From Tethya wilhelma (Eukaryota; Porifera; Demospongiae; Tethyida; Tethyidae): a DNA stretch of 64,000 nucleotides. Of the stretch, positions 13,090-24,815 are shown piece after piece. Made by a program: the position numbers and the translations under genes. The notes below the pieces were generated by a model. It was not told the origin of the DNA, ran no database searches, and worked only from the letters and a program-made list of their open reading frames with translations. Position 1 is the stretch's first letter. Each line of letters opens with the position of its first letter. The DNA lies in assembly GCA_964030475.1 (NCBI GenBank), contig CAXIPT010000009.1, positions 326,627-390,626 of the forward strand, given 5' to 3'.

Positions 13090-16000
13090 ATGCATTTCTT
13101 TATAGATGAGACATGTATAACCAAAAATTGCCAAGGTAACCAGTAACATGTGATGTGTGAACACTCTTATTCTAAACAAGCCACTCTGTACCACACAAAC
13201 ACATGTAACACACAAACACTCACGTAATCCATCTTTGGTCTCGATGGTGATTTTACACTCAAAGCAAACCTTCATTCTTCTAGCACAACCTACAAAGAGA
13301 GCAAAAAAACAATAACAGAGGCAACATGCTTCATCTCAAAGTATAAAGAAGCTAAAGCACCATCACAGAAATCAATTTTATGGCTGTACATGTGCTATAG
13401 ATTGAAAAACAACAAATTTCACTGAATCAGAATCTTCTTATAAGCGATTCCCACAACCTAGCTTGCATGTACTCTTCTTCCCAGACCTTCTCTCGTCACT
13501 TGTGTTTTAAATTTTGACCATCTTTAGCTACAAACACTGATGAAGGGTTGTCAAGGAGAGATCTAAGGCCTGGGAGTTAGGTTAGCTTGTATGTACAAGT
13601 TGCAGCATGTGATACTTTACCTGGACAGAATTCGTGTCCACATGGCTGTATAGTAACTGACACCTCCTCATCACTACACATGGTACACGTCAATTTTAAC
13701 TTAGCAACGGACTTCACAGGTTGCTGTAAGAGAATTTAGAAAAAAATAAGATTTGCTATCCCTTCCTAGCACTATGGTGTTTAGGTATAGTGTGCGATAA
13801 TTATTATATAAGCATGCATTGAAGGTATTATCACCATATGGTGCTGTATGTAAAGTGTAGCTACAAACATACCTTGCAAGTTGGGCATCTCTTAGCTCTT
13901 GCTGCACACCCAGAACACATTACACTGTGACCACAGGGCTGAAATTGGACATCGACTGGAGACTCACACAAGAAACAGAGCTCCAGCTCCTTTGGTTCTG
14001 TACATATAATGTAAGAGATCAATCCTAATTAAAGCTTGAGAGTTTTTAGTCAGCAAAAATATACCTCTGGCAGTAGCTGGTGGAGGTGGCTGCACTGGTT
14101 GTGCTAGGGGTTGCTGCACAGCAGGTGGGTTACCAGAGCCAACAGCCATAGGTTTAGGTGATACCTAAGTGTAAAGTAATAGGGACGCCCCTTAATTAAA
14201 AGGATAATGGTGGGCAATAATTGGAGTAACCTACTCCTTGAAAGTACTGCAGTGTAGCGGCACCTGCCGAGGGAACAGGAGCAGGTTGATGTGGAGCAGT
14301 CTGTGGTGGAGGAGCACGTAGACTCCCGTGAAACCCCCTGGGTACATGCATACAAAAATATAATGTTATAGATTGATATCGTTTAATTTGTAATTACAGG
14401 AGGGGCTTACCCCCGCTGTCCGACGAATCTCATTACTAATGTAGAAATGTTGGGAGAGCCCACACTGAAAGGGTTCTGGCGTCTGTTGTTGGTAAGATAG
14501 GCATCAGCTCCCTCTCGAACCAGAAAGCAAGCTACAACTGCTATTGCACCTTCTTGACCCAAATCATCACGAATCTAAAATATTATTAATGATGAAATGT
14601 ACACAAAGATACTGTTGGATAATACATAGCTAAATGAAGTTGCACGCATACTAATAAACTCAAGCTGGGGTTCTGTTTAGCTGTAAACTAAAAAACAAAG
14701 AAGGCCTAACTCTGCAATGCAAGCCAAAATTAAAGTGCAAACTCGGAGAATTTTTCCAGCTATCAATAAAACACTTTCACACAGACATATTACCTTTCTC
14801 ATTTGTGGTGTGTCTGATGTGAGTGCGTCCACAGTGTCGCGGTTCATGGCTATGTGGAGGGCTGTATCGCCATCGGTGTCCTGTATGTTCAAGTTGATCC
14901 CAAACCCTACAAGTCTTTCGGTGATTCTAGTGTGTCCTTGATGGACAGCAAGGTGCAGTGCAGTCTGACCGTTGTTGGTCTTACCATTGATCTCACAGAA
15001 ATCCTATACAGTTACCATAGTAACAAATGTAAAATACATATGAAAATCCAAACGGTCTATCTTTACAAACAATCCCAAACCTAAAGGAACCCTCCCAATG
15101 CCTGCTCAGGCAAGTATCTAATAAATTGGCAAAAGGCCGAGCCACTCAGGTGCCTACGTAGTCTTGAGAACTAAATACTTTGCACGAGTGTTACAAGAAA
15201 TCATGTATAAAATCTACTGGTTCAGTTTTGATACAATGTTAATTTCTTCCAAAAAAATTTTAATGCTTGAAGAGGGAGAAAAAAAAAGAAAAAAAAAAGT
15301 GGATTGCCCGATATGGGGGTCGAACCCATGACCCTCAGATTAAAAGTCTGATGCTCTACCACTGAGCTAACCGGGCTCTTCACATCAGTGAGAAGAATTC
15401 ACAGAAAGGCATTACATGCACACATTACCGGACATTTTCGCTATGTGCCAAAATTAAATATTTGAGAAAATAGAAATAGAAATAAAAAATTTAATTTAAT
15501 ATACGCCAAATCTACTCTCCTTTATATTTACTAAAATTAGTACCAGCAATAGCAGAGCTTATGATAACTTTTTACACTTCATCTACCTAAATGTCAGACA
15601 AAGTTCAACTTGGTCTGACGTTTCCGAAAAAGCATGTTCCTTAAAACTAGATAACAGTGTTGAGACTTTTGTCAAAATCTCTCTGCCATTTTTGCACAGA
15701 TATGAATGGTTAACTTCTTTGCTTTGAGTTAGGAGCACTAGCATCCTCCTCATTGCCAAGCTTTCTCACATTACTACTAGCGAACTCACAGAAGAATTAT
15801 CTGACAGAATGGCAGACCATTGGTCACATGTCCGGACATTCCTTAACTTTAATCGGAAAATGTCCTGTGACTGGCTGTTAACATAAGCTCTGCAATAGTG
15901 ATACATCATTACTCTGATAATTATAGCCTATATGCATTTGTGTGTATCTTGGACCAACAATTAAAACAAGAATAAAAAGAACATTGCTTACAAGATCGGC

Positions 16001-17150
16001 CAATGTAGTGACCACATCGAGGTGATCGTTCAGAGAAGCTAGATGAAGTGGTGTGTAGCCATCATCCTTCTTGATATCAATGTGGTTAGGATGCTTCCTG
16101 ATGAACTGTTCCACAGCACTATATACAAACAAACAAACAAACAATAAACAAACAAACAAACAAACAAAAAATGACAAACAATAAACAAACAAACAAATAA
16201 AGTTATGTGGATGTGGCACAATACTTTCAAACTATAGCTATATCTAGATAGCTCTACTTGTGTGCTATCATAGCTACTATAAATAGCAAGATTTCTCTAT
16301 ACATACACCATAATAGAATGATAATAATTTCTTTATATACTCTGGCTATTATCTATTTATAATTATAGTTGGCATATAAATTTGGCAAATTGGCACTTTG
16401 GCATTATTAATTAAATGACTCAATCCTGGCACATTATTTTGTTCATACTTAATGCAAGGTGCAACTGAACATATGTGTATAAAACTCAAAAACAAATTCA
16501 CAAATTTACCAAAGTTAATTCTCACCAAATTTACCCACTATGCAGTATATTTCATGCAAATACTGTATAGTGCGAAGGTTTCATGAGGTTTAACATTACA
16601 GAGAATTTTGCGGATAAAAACTTTCGTGGATCAATCGTGATCCGTGAAAACCGTGAAAGTCAAACCCTGTAAAACTTTCCCGCTATATGATATACTCATC
16701 CCCACACTCACGGCAAGAAGCCGATCCTAGCAGCCTCGTGGATAGGAGTGAAGAGTCTGAAATTGAGCAGTGTGGGATCGGCACCACACTCCAGCAAGAT
16801 GGACACTGATTCATTCTTCTGTGCCAACACAGCACAATGCAGGGCAGTGTCTCCATCAGAATCCTGCGGGGGGAGGAAAGGAAAGGATGAACAGATATTT
16901 CCAGGCACAGGATACTGAAAACATCAACCATGATAGTTAGTTTATCTCACATGCTCATGAAGTCGGATGTTGGGATGGTTGCCCAGCTTTCGAAGCACAC
17001 TTTGGTGACCTTTGACTGCTGCAATGATTAGAGGGGTTGCCCCCTTGTGGTTTTTTGTGTTCACATTAGCTCCTGCATCTATCAACAGCTGGGCTGCCTC
17101 ATCTTCATCACTGTGGCAACAAAACACGTCAAACATTATAGAATTTCCTC

Positions 17151-17186
<36 letters not shown>

Positions 17187-17723
17187 GTACCTGTAAGCAC
17201 ATAAGTGAAGAGGTCTGTCACCATCTTCATCCTGTGTTGAAACAGGAAAAAAAATTGAAAAAAAATTTTGGGAAGAAAAGGAAAAAAAAGTGGATCGCCC
17301 GATATGGGGGTCGAACCCATGACCCTCAGATTAAAAGTCTGATGCTCTACCACTGAGCTAACCGGGCTCTTCACGTCAGTGAGTAGAATTCACAGAAAGG
17401 CAATGTAAATCAAAACAAGCGTCAATGTTTTTACAACCATGCAATTGTGTTAAACTATGTACTCTGTTGAAGCAATCAAAATATTATCAGCTGGCACAAT
17501 AATTGTTGTACCACTATTATTGTACCTCTACTTCCAAATCAGGTGAGAACTCCAAGATGGCTTTCAACACTGGAATATTGCCGGCCACAGTAGCACAGTG
17601 GATAGCAGCCTTGCCAGCTGCTTTTGAATTCACCTGTAAATACAATCAAAGCTAGTTGGATACAATTTCACCAGTCATTCATAAGCAGTTCACGTGCTTA
17701 ATTCATGGCTGAATGTATGTGCA

Positions 17724-17786
<63 letters not shown>

Positions 17787-18559
17787 CTTTACCTCCCGTG
17801 GGTGTTTGCTGAGGTAGTCCCTGAGGGTGCCCACATCACCTGCTGCAGCAGCTGCTACAATGACAGCTGGGTTCTCCAAGAGAGAGAGTAGCTTCAGATG
17901 AAGGTCCAAATCCTCAGAGTCCAACTCACCAGCTACACAAACACAATTACATGGTATGCACCAACTAGCTGGAATAAATGTACTGAACAGGACCCCCTTC
18001 CCTCACTCATTATGTTGTTATATGGAAACATATAAAATTTCCCAAACTACAGCATCATAATTTTTATCTTGCCACATAATTATGCTGTTTAATTGGGCAA
18101 ATTTTGATTCTTCCCCATACAATTTATATGTATATATCTTTGTGCTATGGTATTGCATGATGAGGTAATGATGACACGTACCTGGTGCTTCAGGAGGGTT
18201 TTCCCCTGGAGCTGGTACCAGACACTGTGAATTGAACGTCCATGTTCTCCCGTTGACTGACACACGAAGATCACCCGTCGGAAAGACTCGCACTATCCGA
18301 CCGACTTGACCCAGAGCCTGGAGGAAAAACATCATATATGCATACCGTACGCATCACATATAGCCTGACATAGGAGAATTTTCCAAATTTTCACCGAAAA
18401 TAAAGTTTCATTCTCAAGAAGATTGGAACTGTAGAGATCTTAATTGAGGACATTTTAGGCATTCAAAGAGAGGCCTTTCACAAAGAACAGAAAGTAAGAA
18501 GACAACAAAATAAGGATGTTGACACACAAACTCTCACTAATTCAAACACACTGGCACAT

Positions 18560-18591
<32 letters not shown>

Positions 18592-20425
18592 TCTCTCTCT
18601 CCCTCCTTCCCTCTCTCTCTTTTGCTCTCTCTCCCTTTCTCTCTCTCTTGTTCTCTCCCCCCCCCTCTCCCTCCTTACCAGAGCCATGTCATCCACCCAT
18701 CCTCCATGATTCTCCTGAAGATTATGAACTTTGGCTATGTCGTCCAACACCCTCACTACATCTCCCGACTGAAAGTGATCCACCTACAAACAAACAAACA
18801 AACAAACAAACAAACAGACAAACAGACAAACAAACAAACAAAAACACAACAAAGAGCTCGACCACTGGCATAATCATACTTGTATACAACAAGCCTTTCA
18901 TTCGATTTTTTAAAGAATAAAGCACGGAAGGCCTAGGTAATCTCATCCCCAGGCAGAATACTTTCTCCAAGGAGAAGCTGGGAATGAGGCTAAGGCCTGG
19001 GTACATCAAACTATTATACTCCTGCTAGTATATACTACTGGTAAAGAGAGGAACTAAGTCCCCACGTGTGTAGTAAGGTGAATTCGATGGTGAATGTGTG
19101 TATTTACCGATGATGATCTTACAGGCACATCATGATCACCATTCACCTTGACTACAGCAGCCGAGTTCAAAGTCCAAAGTGCGTTGTTGGGGAAACGAAC
19201 TCTCAAATCACCGCTGTCTAGCACAGTCACAACAGAACCAACCTCGGACAAACACTGCAGTGGCATACATAGAATGAAACTTAGCACACACATTTTAGCT
19301 AGACTGGGTTCTTTATCAAATGTAACTCAAACCACAAATATTTATACTACCAACTAAAGTCCATCTAGTGTGAGAATGCCGCCAGAAGTGATATAATGAG
19401 ATTCATGCAATATTTTTCTGGTAAGACGTAGGAAGCTGGAAATGTAATCAAAAGAACGGGGAGAATGATTGCTTTCCAATGGTATATACATGAAATTTTG
19501 AAATTGGTTGGATAATAAGAAAGTTATTCGATTTTTTCTACCGGCATTCTTAAATCAGATGGACTTTAACACTAACACTAACACTAACACTAACACTAAC
19601 GCACTCACTGAAGCCATTGCATCATTCCATCCCCCATGGCCATCCTGCATCATTTTGAAGACGTCTATCTCCAGCTGTATCTTCACCTTATCACCAGAAG
19701 CAAAGGACTGTGCAGGCACGGCTGTTGATGATGTTACTTCAGGGAGTTGAGAGGGTCCACCTGTGAGAAAGAGGGGGAAAAAATAGACAAAAGAACTTTC
19801 AATATATATACTTACAGTGGGCTTGTCACTGTAATGTGGCATGTGTGTGCTCCTTCTTTATCATATTCTTGGCTTATGGAGCCAGAAGGATGATACGCAC
19901 ACTCAACCAAACTGTGCTACTATTAGAGCTATAAAGTACATGTGTATGCAATGGATAGCCTTGTTCCCAGGCTCCAACACGCTTTTTGCACAATCCCAGG
20001 CTCCCCCATGCATTTCTTAAAAAAGCTCAGAGAGGGGTAGCAATCCGCTCATTGCAGCCTCATTCCTAGGCTTTCTCCTTTGACCATTCACTCCTGAGAG
20101 AGCCTGGGAACAGTGAGAGGGTTAGTTTACCGTACACATCGTGTGTACAAAACACCCGTAAAACTTTAAGAAAAACAAAAAAGCAAACAAACAAAGTACA
20201 AGACACACTAGAGTGTCACTGTAGTTTAGTAGTAAGTTTTCATAACCACATAGAGGAGTAGAATAATTATTCATAGTAACACAAGATGACTTGAATGTTT
20301 TACCTAAAACAGGCAAATGTTCAGAATAGTAGTAGCACTCATTAGAAGGCTGTTTGCACTTCACATCAACCTACAATGTATTATTACGTGAGACAATACC
20401 ATCAATGGAGTAAACCTAAGTGAGA

Positions 20426-20474
<49 letters not shown>

Positions 20475-21963
20475 CTGACCTTCCCTTTGTGACCAAGTCT
20501 GTACACATTCTTCTTTCCACTCTCTCTCCATTCAACTTCAACTACACTCCTCTGCACAGAAATATGTACATATATACATAAAAATTAGCATACAAAGAAG
20601 CTAACATAATAATTCCAAGTTTAAATAACTGGCACACTCACAAACAGTTGATAAAACGCGAGAAGAAAAGCAACTTACAAATGTTTCATTTCCCCAATTT
20701 TTGATCTCAATAGCTTTTCCAGACTTTCCAAGACCACCTATACAATACAATAGTATTTAAAGAGACTGTACAAACTCAAAGAGAGTTATACCAAAACCTA
20801 CCATCCTGGTCTCCCCATATCCAGTCGTGACCCCTCAATACTTCAGCATTAGGAAAGACCCCCTTAGCAGCTGTTTTTCTAGTGTTACTTCGAGAGGTCA
20901 CACGAATGCTGAAGAAAAGGAAGCATACTGTATGTATATACCCTATTTAGTGTGTGTCCTTAGCAAATATTTTTGTCACTGTAAGAGTAACATCTTTTTT
21001 TTCCAAAAAAATTATTTGTTTAAACTTTCTGGAAAATGTTTAACTGACCTTCTTGCATTAATCTTGTCAATCCTGTTGAACTCGTGCTCCAGGCTGTGCC
21101 TGCCAGCGTGATAGCACTTGGAACAGAGATCAAAGTCGTAGCATCGCGAGCACTTCCATCTTATCCCGGCAATGTTTTGCTCTCGACAAAAATCGCAAAT
21201 GATATGCTCGTGGACATGACCTGCGAAAAGAAATACATAGAATAATTCATTGTACACATTTGAGCAAGAGGTTGGAGGTACTACAGCAGAGTACATTTGC
21301 TGAGTGGCAAGCAGGTAGGCACACACAACCAAACCCTGTTCAATACATTATGATCAAGTAACTGAAAAGGACACTGCACTTGATCGTTTGCTGTGAGCAT
21401 CATTTATATCCCTACCAGCTAGTGCAAGGGTTCAAAGTTCAGTGAAAGTTGTGACTGTGTGTGTCACATCACATTGAATATGTTTATGTACTCCTCAAAA
21501 GGAAGCTTCTCTGTCAACAACCATCAGGTCACCCATGTAATTTTTGGGGGGGGGGGGGGGAGGGGGTTGGCTATAACTTCAGAGAATATCATCACGCAAG
21601 TGAACACATGCACCACTGGAAGTCAGGCTCAGCTGAGCAGGTTGTGTGTATGGTACCTCAGTTTTGATCCATCATACAAAATTTATACAGTAGACTACAT
21701 TATGTAGCATCTCCAATACCTGTGGGTGCGCTGTCAAACACCTTCAGGTCGTACTTCCCTTCCAGGCCACAACGATAGTTGCATCTGTTCCCAGTGTCCC
21801 ACTGAACAATGACCGCCTTTCCAGCAACAGTACCACTGTCACCGGTGGACACTTCGCCTCCCGTCACTTCTGCCACGGTCCCGACGCCTCCCGCGCCTCC
21901 ATCTTGGTCACCCCACTTCCAGTCAGGTCCTCGGACAACTCGCAGACCTACTTGGGCCTCCAT
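12860..21963 (-). CDS. MIB1: Mind bomb E3 ubiquitin-protein ligase
   Basis: RING E3 ligase that ubiquitinates Notch ligands so they can be endocytosed and signal. Twenty-four phase-consistent exons give about 1010 aa, almost the length of human MIB1 (1006). Order: first MIB/HERC2 domain (exon 21720-21963; [15 protein letters not shown]), ZZ zinc finger (21049-21220; [21 protein letters not shown]), second MIB/HERC2 domain (20480-20908), Mib repeats with HGGW motifs (18182-20370), ankyrin repeats (14411-17932; [19 protein letters not shown]), a Pro/Gln linker (14065-14337) and three C-terminal RING-type zinc fingers (12860-13997). The last RING reads [17 protein letters not shown] with CPVCRK before the stop. 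Other exons: 20304-20370, 19609-19760, 19123-19254, 18679-18783, 17526-17633, 17191-17231, 16951-17110, 16712-16863, 15992-16118, 14794-15003, 13621-13723, 13224-13289. Three RINGs favour MIB1 over MIB2. Two tRNA-Lys genes lie in its introns. Confidence 0.95.
15061..15115 (-). repeat. Inverted copy of the 55-bp repeat at 11767-11821
   Basis: Exact reverse complement of 11767-11821. Lies in a MIB intron, 190 bases from a tRNA-Lys gene. Confidence 0.85.
15305..15376 (-). tRNA. tRNA-Lys (anticodon TTT), copy 1
   Basis: Reads GCCCGGTTAGCTCAGTGG in the A-box and GGGTTCGACCC in the B-box. The full cloverleaf forms: a 7-bp acceptor stem (one G-U pair), D arm, anticodon stem TCAGA/TCTGA around CTTTTAA, variable loop GGGTC, and T stem ATGGG/CCCAT. 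Discriminator base is A. A run of T follows within about 10 bases, as expected for a polymerase III stop. It lies in a MIB intron in the sense direction. It looks functional. Confidence 0.95.
17296..17367 (-). tRNA. tRNA-Lys (anticodon TTT), copy 2
   Basis: The tRNA body matches copy 1 exactly; the discriminator is G instead of A. Similarity continues about 40 bases upstream and to the T-run downstream with only a few changes, so the unit was duplicated as DNA including its flanks. It lies 65 bases from a MIB exon (17191-17231), in the sense direction. Confidence 0.94.
17728..17784. repeat. (TG)n microsatellite beside a MIB exon
   Basis: TG repeat that ends eight bases before the MIB exon at 17793-17932, on the intron side of its donor. 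Confidence 0.95.
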
Positions 21964-22181
21964 TGGTTCTATTTTTGCTACAAACGCACACAGACATCCA
22001 TGTTTTTCTGGAGTGCAGAGTTTATGATCCGGTTTGAGATTTGGAGATGCGGGAGTTGCTCAGGAAATTTTTGGAATTTCCCTGGTACATTCCCTTACGT
22101 AATTACATTAAAGTTCAAAGTTGAAGTGGGAGGGGCAGGTACAAGCAACACAGTAAACACACACCCCTTCAATGCATATAG
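21964..22181. promoter_or_regulatory. Short divergent promoter region, MIB / coiled-coil gene
   Basis: Only 218 bases lie between the start codons of two opposite genes, so 5' untranslated regions and control sites must be shared or very short. No core promoter motif stands out. The function is inferred from layout. Confidence 0.45.
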
Positions 22182-24380
22182 ATGGCTAGTGAGGAAGGAA
22201 AGAGCCCAGAGGAGGATGCTAGAATCCAAGAGCTGGAAAAGAAAGTGGCTACCTTGACTAAAGAGAACACTAGATTGAAGAATGAGATGAGATTCACTTT
22301 GGATCAAGAGAAGTATACAAAACTGGGCCATTTTCCACAATACATTTCAGTTACAATTCTTTTATACATAGGAGAAACTCTGGTGAGTACATTGCAGCTC
22401 TTCAAAATGATATTGAGGCACTTGAAGCAAGAAACGATCAAGTGAGTATATGTATTGTCATTAACATGAACTTCATTTGGGTACTCCTCTAGTAGGCTTT
22501 TAATACTGTTATTCTTGTTTCTTATACTGTAGCTCTCATCAATGTTGATGCGAACTGAAGCAGAACTGAAGAATATGAAGGTCTCACAGGCCAGGACTGA
22601 GGCCACAAATAGTGCTAAACGAGCTGCTCAAAGTGCAGGTAATGAGAAAAAAATACATTAGGAATTTTGATAGAAATTTTTTTCTCAAACTTATATCCTC
22701 TGAGACTTATTTGTGACAATAATCTGAATTTTATAGCTTTGGTTGAAAGGCTGGCTTCTGTACAGAGAGAACGTGAGAACGCTCTTGCTGCACAACTTAA
22801 GATTGCAATTGAGGAGAAAGAAAAGGTGCTGAAACGGCTACGTCAATTTGAAGACGATGGGTGAGCCAGTGTTAGTCAATGCACATAACTTAGGAGTAAT
22901 GTGAATTCGAATCGACTACTCTATAGGAGTATTATATAGTATGATTTCATATTATACAAACAATCATATACTTTTATTTAGGAATGACGCTGAAGGGAGT
23001 GTTACAAAGGTACAATCGGATTCTTCTGTAGATAACACGCCTGGTGACAAGGTAAAATAAATACCTCTTAGAATTACAGTATGCATCATCTTAAAGATCA
23101 GAATTATATTATTATGCAAGCAAGACTAGCCTCGTTCCCAGGCTCCTCCCTCGTGAATATTTCCTACGAAAATAAGGAGGGAGAGAAGGAAATATTTGCG
23201 AAGGAGGAGCCTGGGCACGAGGCTAAGCAAGACACCAATATTGCATGCATGTGTAGGATATAAAAAGTTTGTTCGAAAAGCTCCAAGCTGCTAAAGGTGT
23301 TCACAAGCTCCAAGAAGGAGGCTCACTACTTGTGGAGAAAGTTAGACAACTACGTGAGAGCAACGAAAAGGATATCCGTGAAAAAATGGAACTGCTCAAA
23401 AGAGAGAGTGCAGCTGCATTGAAGAAGGTAGGTGCTAATAAGCAATAATGAACATGCCAGGCCTGTATATAAAGGTCTTAAACTTGTGTGCAATTATCAT
23501 ACCTTTTACTCAGAAAAAAGCACTGGAAGCTGAGATTTCTCGACTGACACGCCAGTTGGAGATTTCTGAGACTGAACACAGGCTAGTTGACAAGACAAGA
23601 GTGAAAGCATTACAGGTATGTTTCCTTTGTCTGTTCCACAGACACACATTGAACTATATCACTGCATGTGTGCATACTGAGGGTTCTATCCATTCTCTTG
23701 ATGCAGACTCAACTCCAAGCTGTTATCAGTGAACGTGATGAATGGCAAGCAAGAGCAGAAAAGTTTGAAGACACTGTTGAAACACTCAGAGTGTTGAGCA
23801 GGTTAGACCAAGCAAAGAGCTATATAATATTATACTAATAGCCTGGAGTGCATGTTGTTATCATTTTTTTTCATTTTTTTTTCCTTCCAAATCTACAAAG
23901 TCTTCAGAGATCTTTATCGAAAGAAGACGAAATCAAAAAGAAGTATGAACATGAGCTGCAAAGGTCTCGCTCCGAGAATTCAAGACTCGTAGAAAAGATT
24001 GAGCACATTCTCAAAGAGAGGAACGAGGCTGTGATGGAACGAAATCTTATCATTCAAGAGAGAAATGCACTTGCACTACAAGTTCAACAGGAATTTGAAC
24101 GAGCTGAAAGGTATATATCAATTGTGTGCATGGTTGAATTATAATCATGCGTGGATTCTCATTTCTAGATATGTAACTGTCTAACTAAGAATTTGAAATT
24201 ACATAGGCTATGCTGGATGCTTGTTTCAAAGTCGATTGAGTTAGTCTTCATCAAAAGTTTCTTTGTCATTTCAGGTTTCAGCGGCTTGTGCTAGTGCTAA
24301 GGAAGAAAGCCATGTTGGTTAGCAGTGGGAGTAGTCGAGGAGCTAGCCCAACTGCACACACACCTACTTACGATATCTAG
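22182..24380 (+). CDS. Coiled-coil protein, unrecognised
   Basis: Ten phase-consistent exons (22182-22312, 22372-22441, 22533-22638, 22737-22860, 22982-23051, 23257-23427, 23514-23615, 23707-23801, 23901-24110, 24275-24380) give about 394 aa. Nearly the whole protein is heptad-rich coiled coil: IQELEKKVATLTKENTRLKN at the start, then EYIAALQNDIEALEARND, later LEAEISRLTRQLEISETEH. A short polar insert (SVTKVQSDSSVDNT) lies near residues 145-165. The end turns hydrophobic/basic (FQRLVLVLRKKAML) before a Ser/Gly/Pro tail. No signal peptide, membrane segment or catalytic motif. I do not recognise the family; a cytoskeletal or ciliary scaffold is possible but not shown. The start is the first ATG after the shared promoter. 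A miniature transposon sits in intron 5. Confidence 0.75.
23127..23225. mobile_element. MITE of the TAGCCTCG family
   Basis: A 99-bp palindromic element that starts TAGCCTCGTTCCCAGGCTCC and ends GGAGCCTGGGCACGAGGCTA. It is flanked by an 8-bp direct repeat AGCAAGAC (23119-23126 and 23226-23233). Its ends match those of the 6.37-kb element at 55945-62315, which could mobilise it. It lies in an intron of the coiled-coil gene. Confidence 0.85.
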
Positions 24381-24815
24381 TCATGATAGTACACAATGAC
24401 ATTATGATAGTGGCTTCATAATTTTTATAACTGAACTGCAATCTTACACATATGTATGAAGAGGAATACTCTTGTGATATTACCAACTTGTATACCCAAA
24501 TCAAGATATGGGTACATCCTTTCTAATAACTTTATGCTGCATGAACCATAAGTGAAAAGATTACAACAATTATCAAGCACAGGTCAACTCAAACAAGTAG
24601 CGCGACAAAGTGCAAAACAATACAAAAAATAACTGACATTTGCAGCAGTAATTCTTTGCATTCAGACATCATTATCACTTTCATTTAAATGCAGTTACAA
24701 GCAAATTTTTTCAAACAGCAACTATTTTCATATAGGTTTAAACATGTATAATCAGTTTATCCTGTGTGGGTATAGTGCATGGTTGCTAATAGTCACTAGT
24801 GCAAAGTAGAACAAA
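24381..24815. other. Intergenic region between two plus-strand genes
   Basis: AT-rich sequence between the coiled-coil stop and the Frizzled-like start. I see no ORF, RNA gene or clear repeat; it must contain the 3' end of one gene and the promoter of the next. Confidence 0.5.

Noticed and set aside
16129..16200. (AAAC)n array with regular spacing, checked as a CRISPR-like array
   Set aside because: It is a simple tetranucleotide microsatellite without distinct spacers.
18516..18920. ORFs in CT-rich and (ACAA)n sequence
   Set aside because: Low-complexity intron sequence next to a MIB exon; the true frame is the minus-strand exon at 18679-18783.
19566..19600. (CACTAA)n array considered as telomere-like repeat
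   Set aside because: Only about five units, inside a MIB intron, and the unit is not the animal TTAGGG/CCCTAA repeat.
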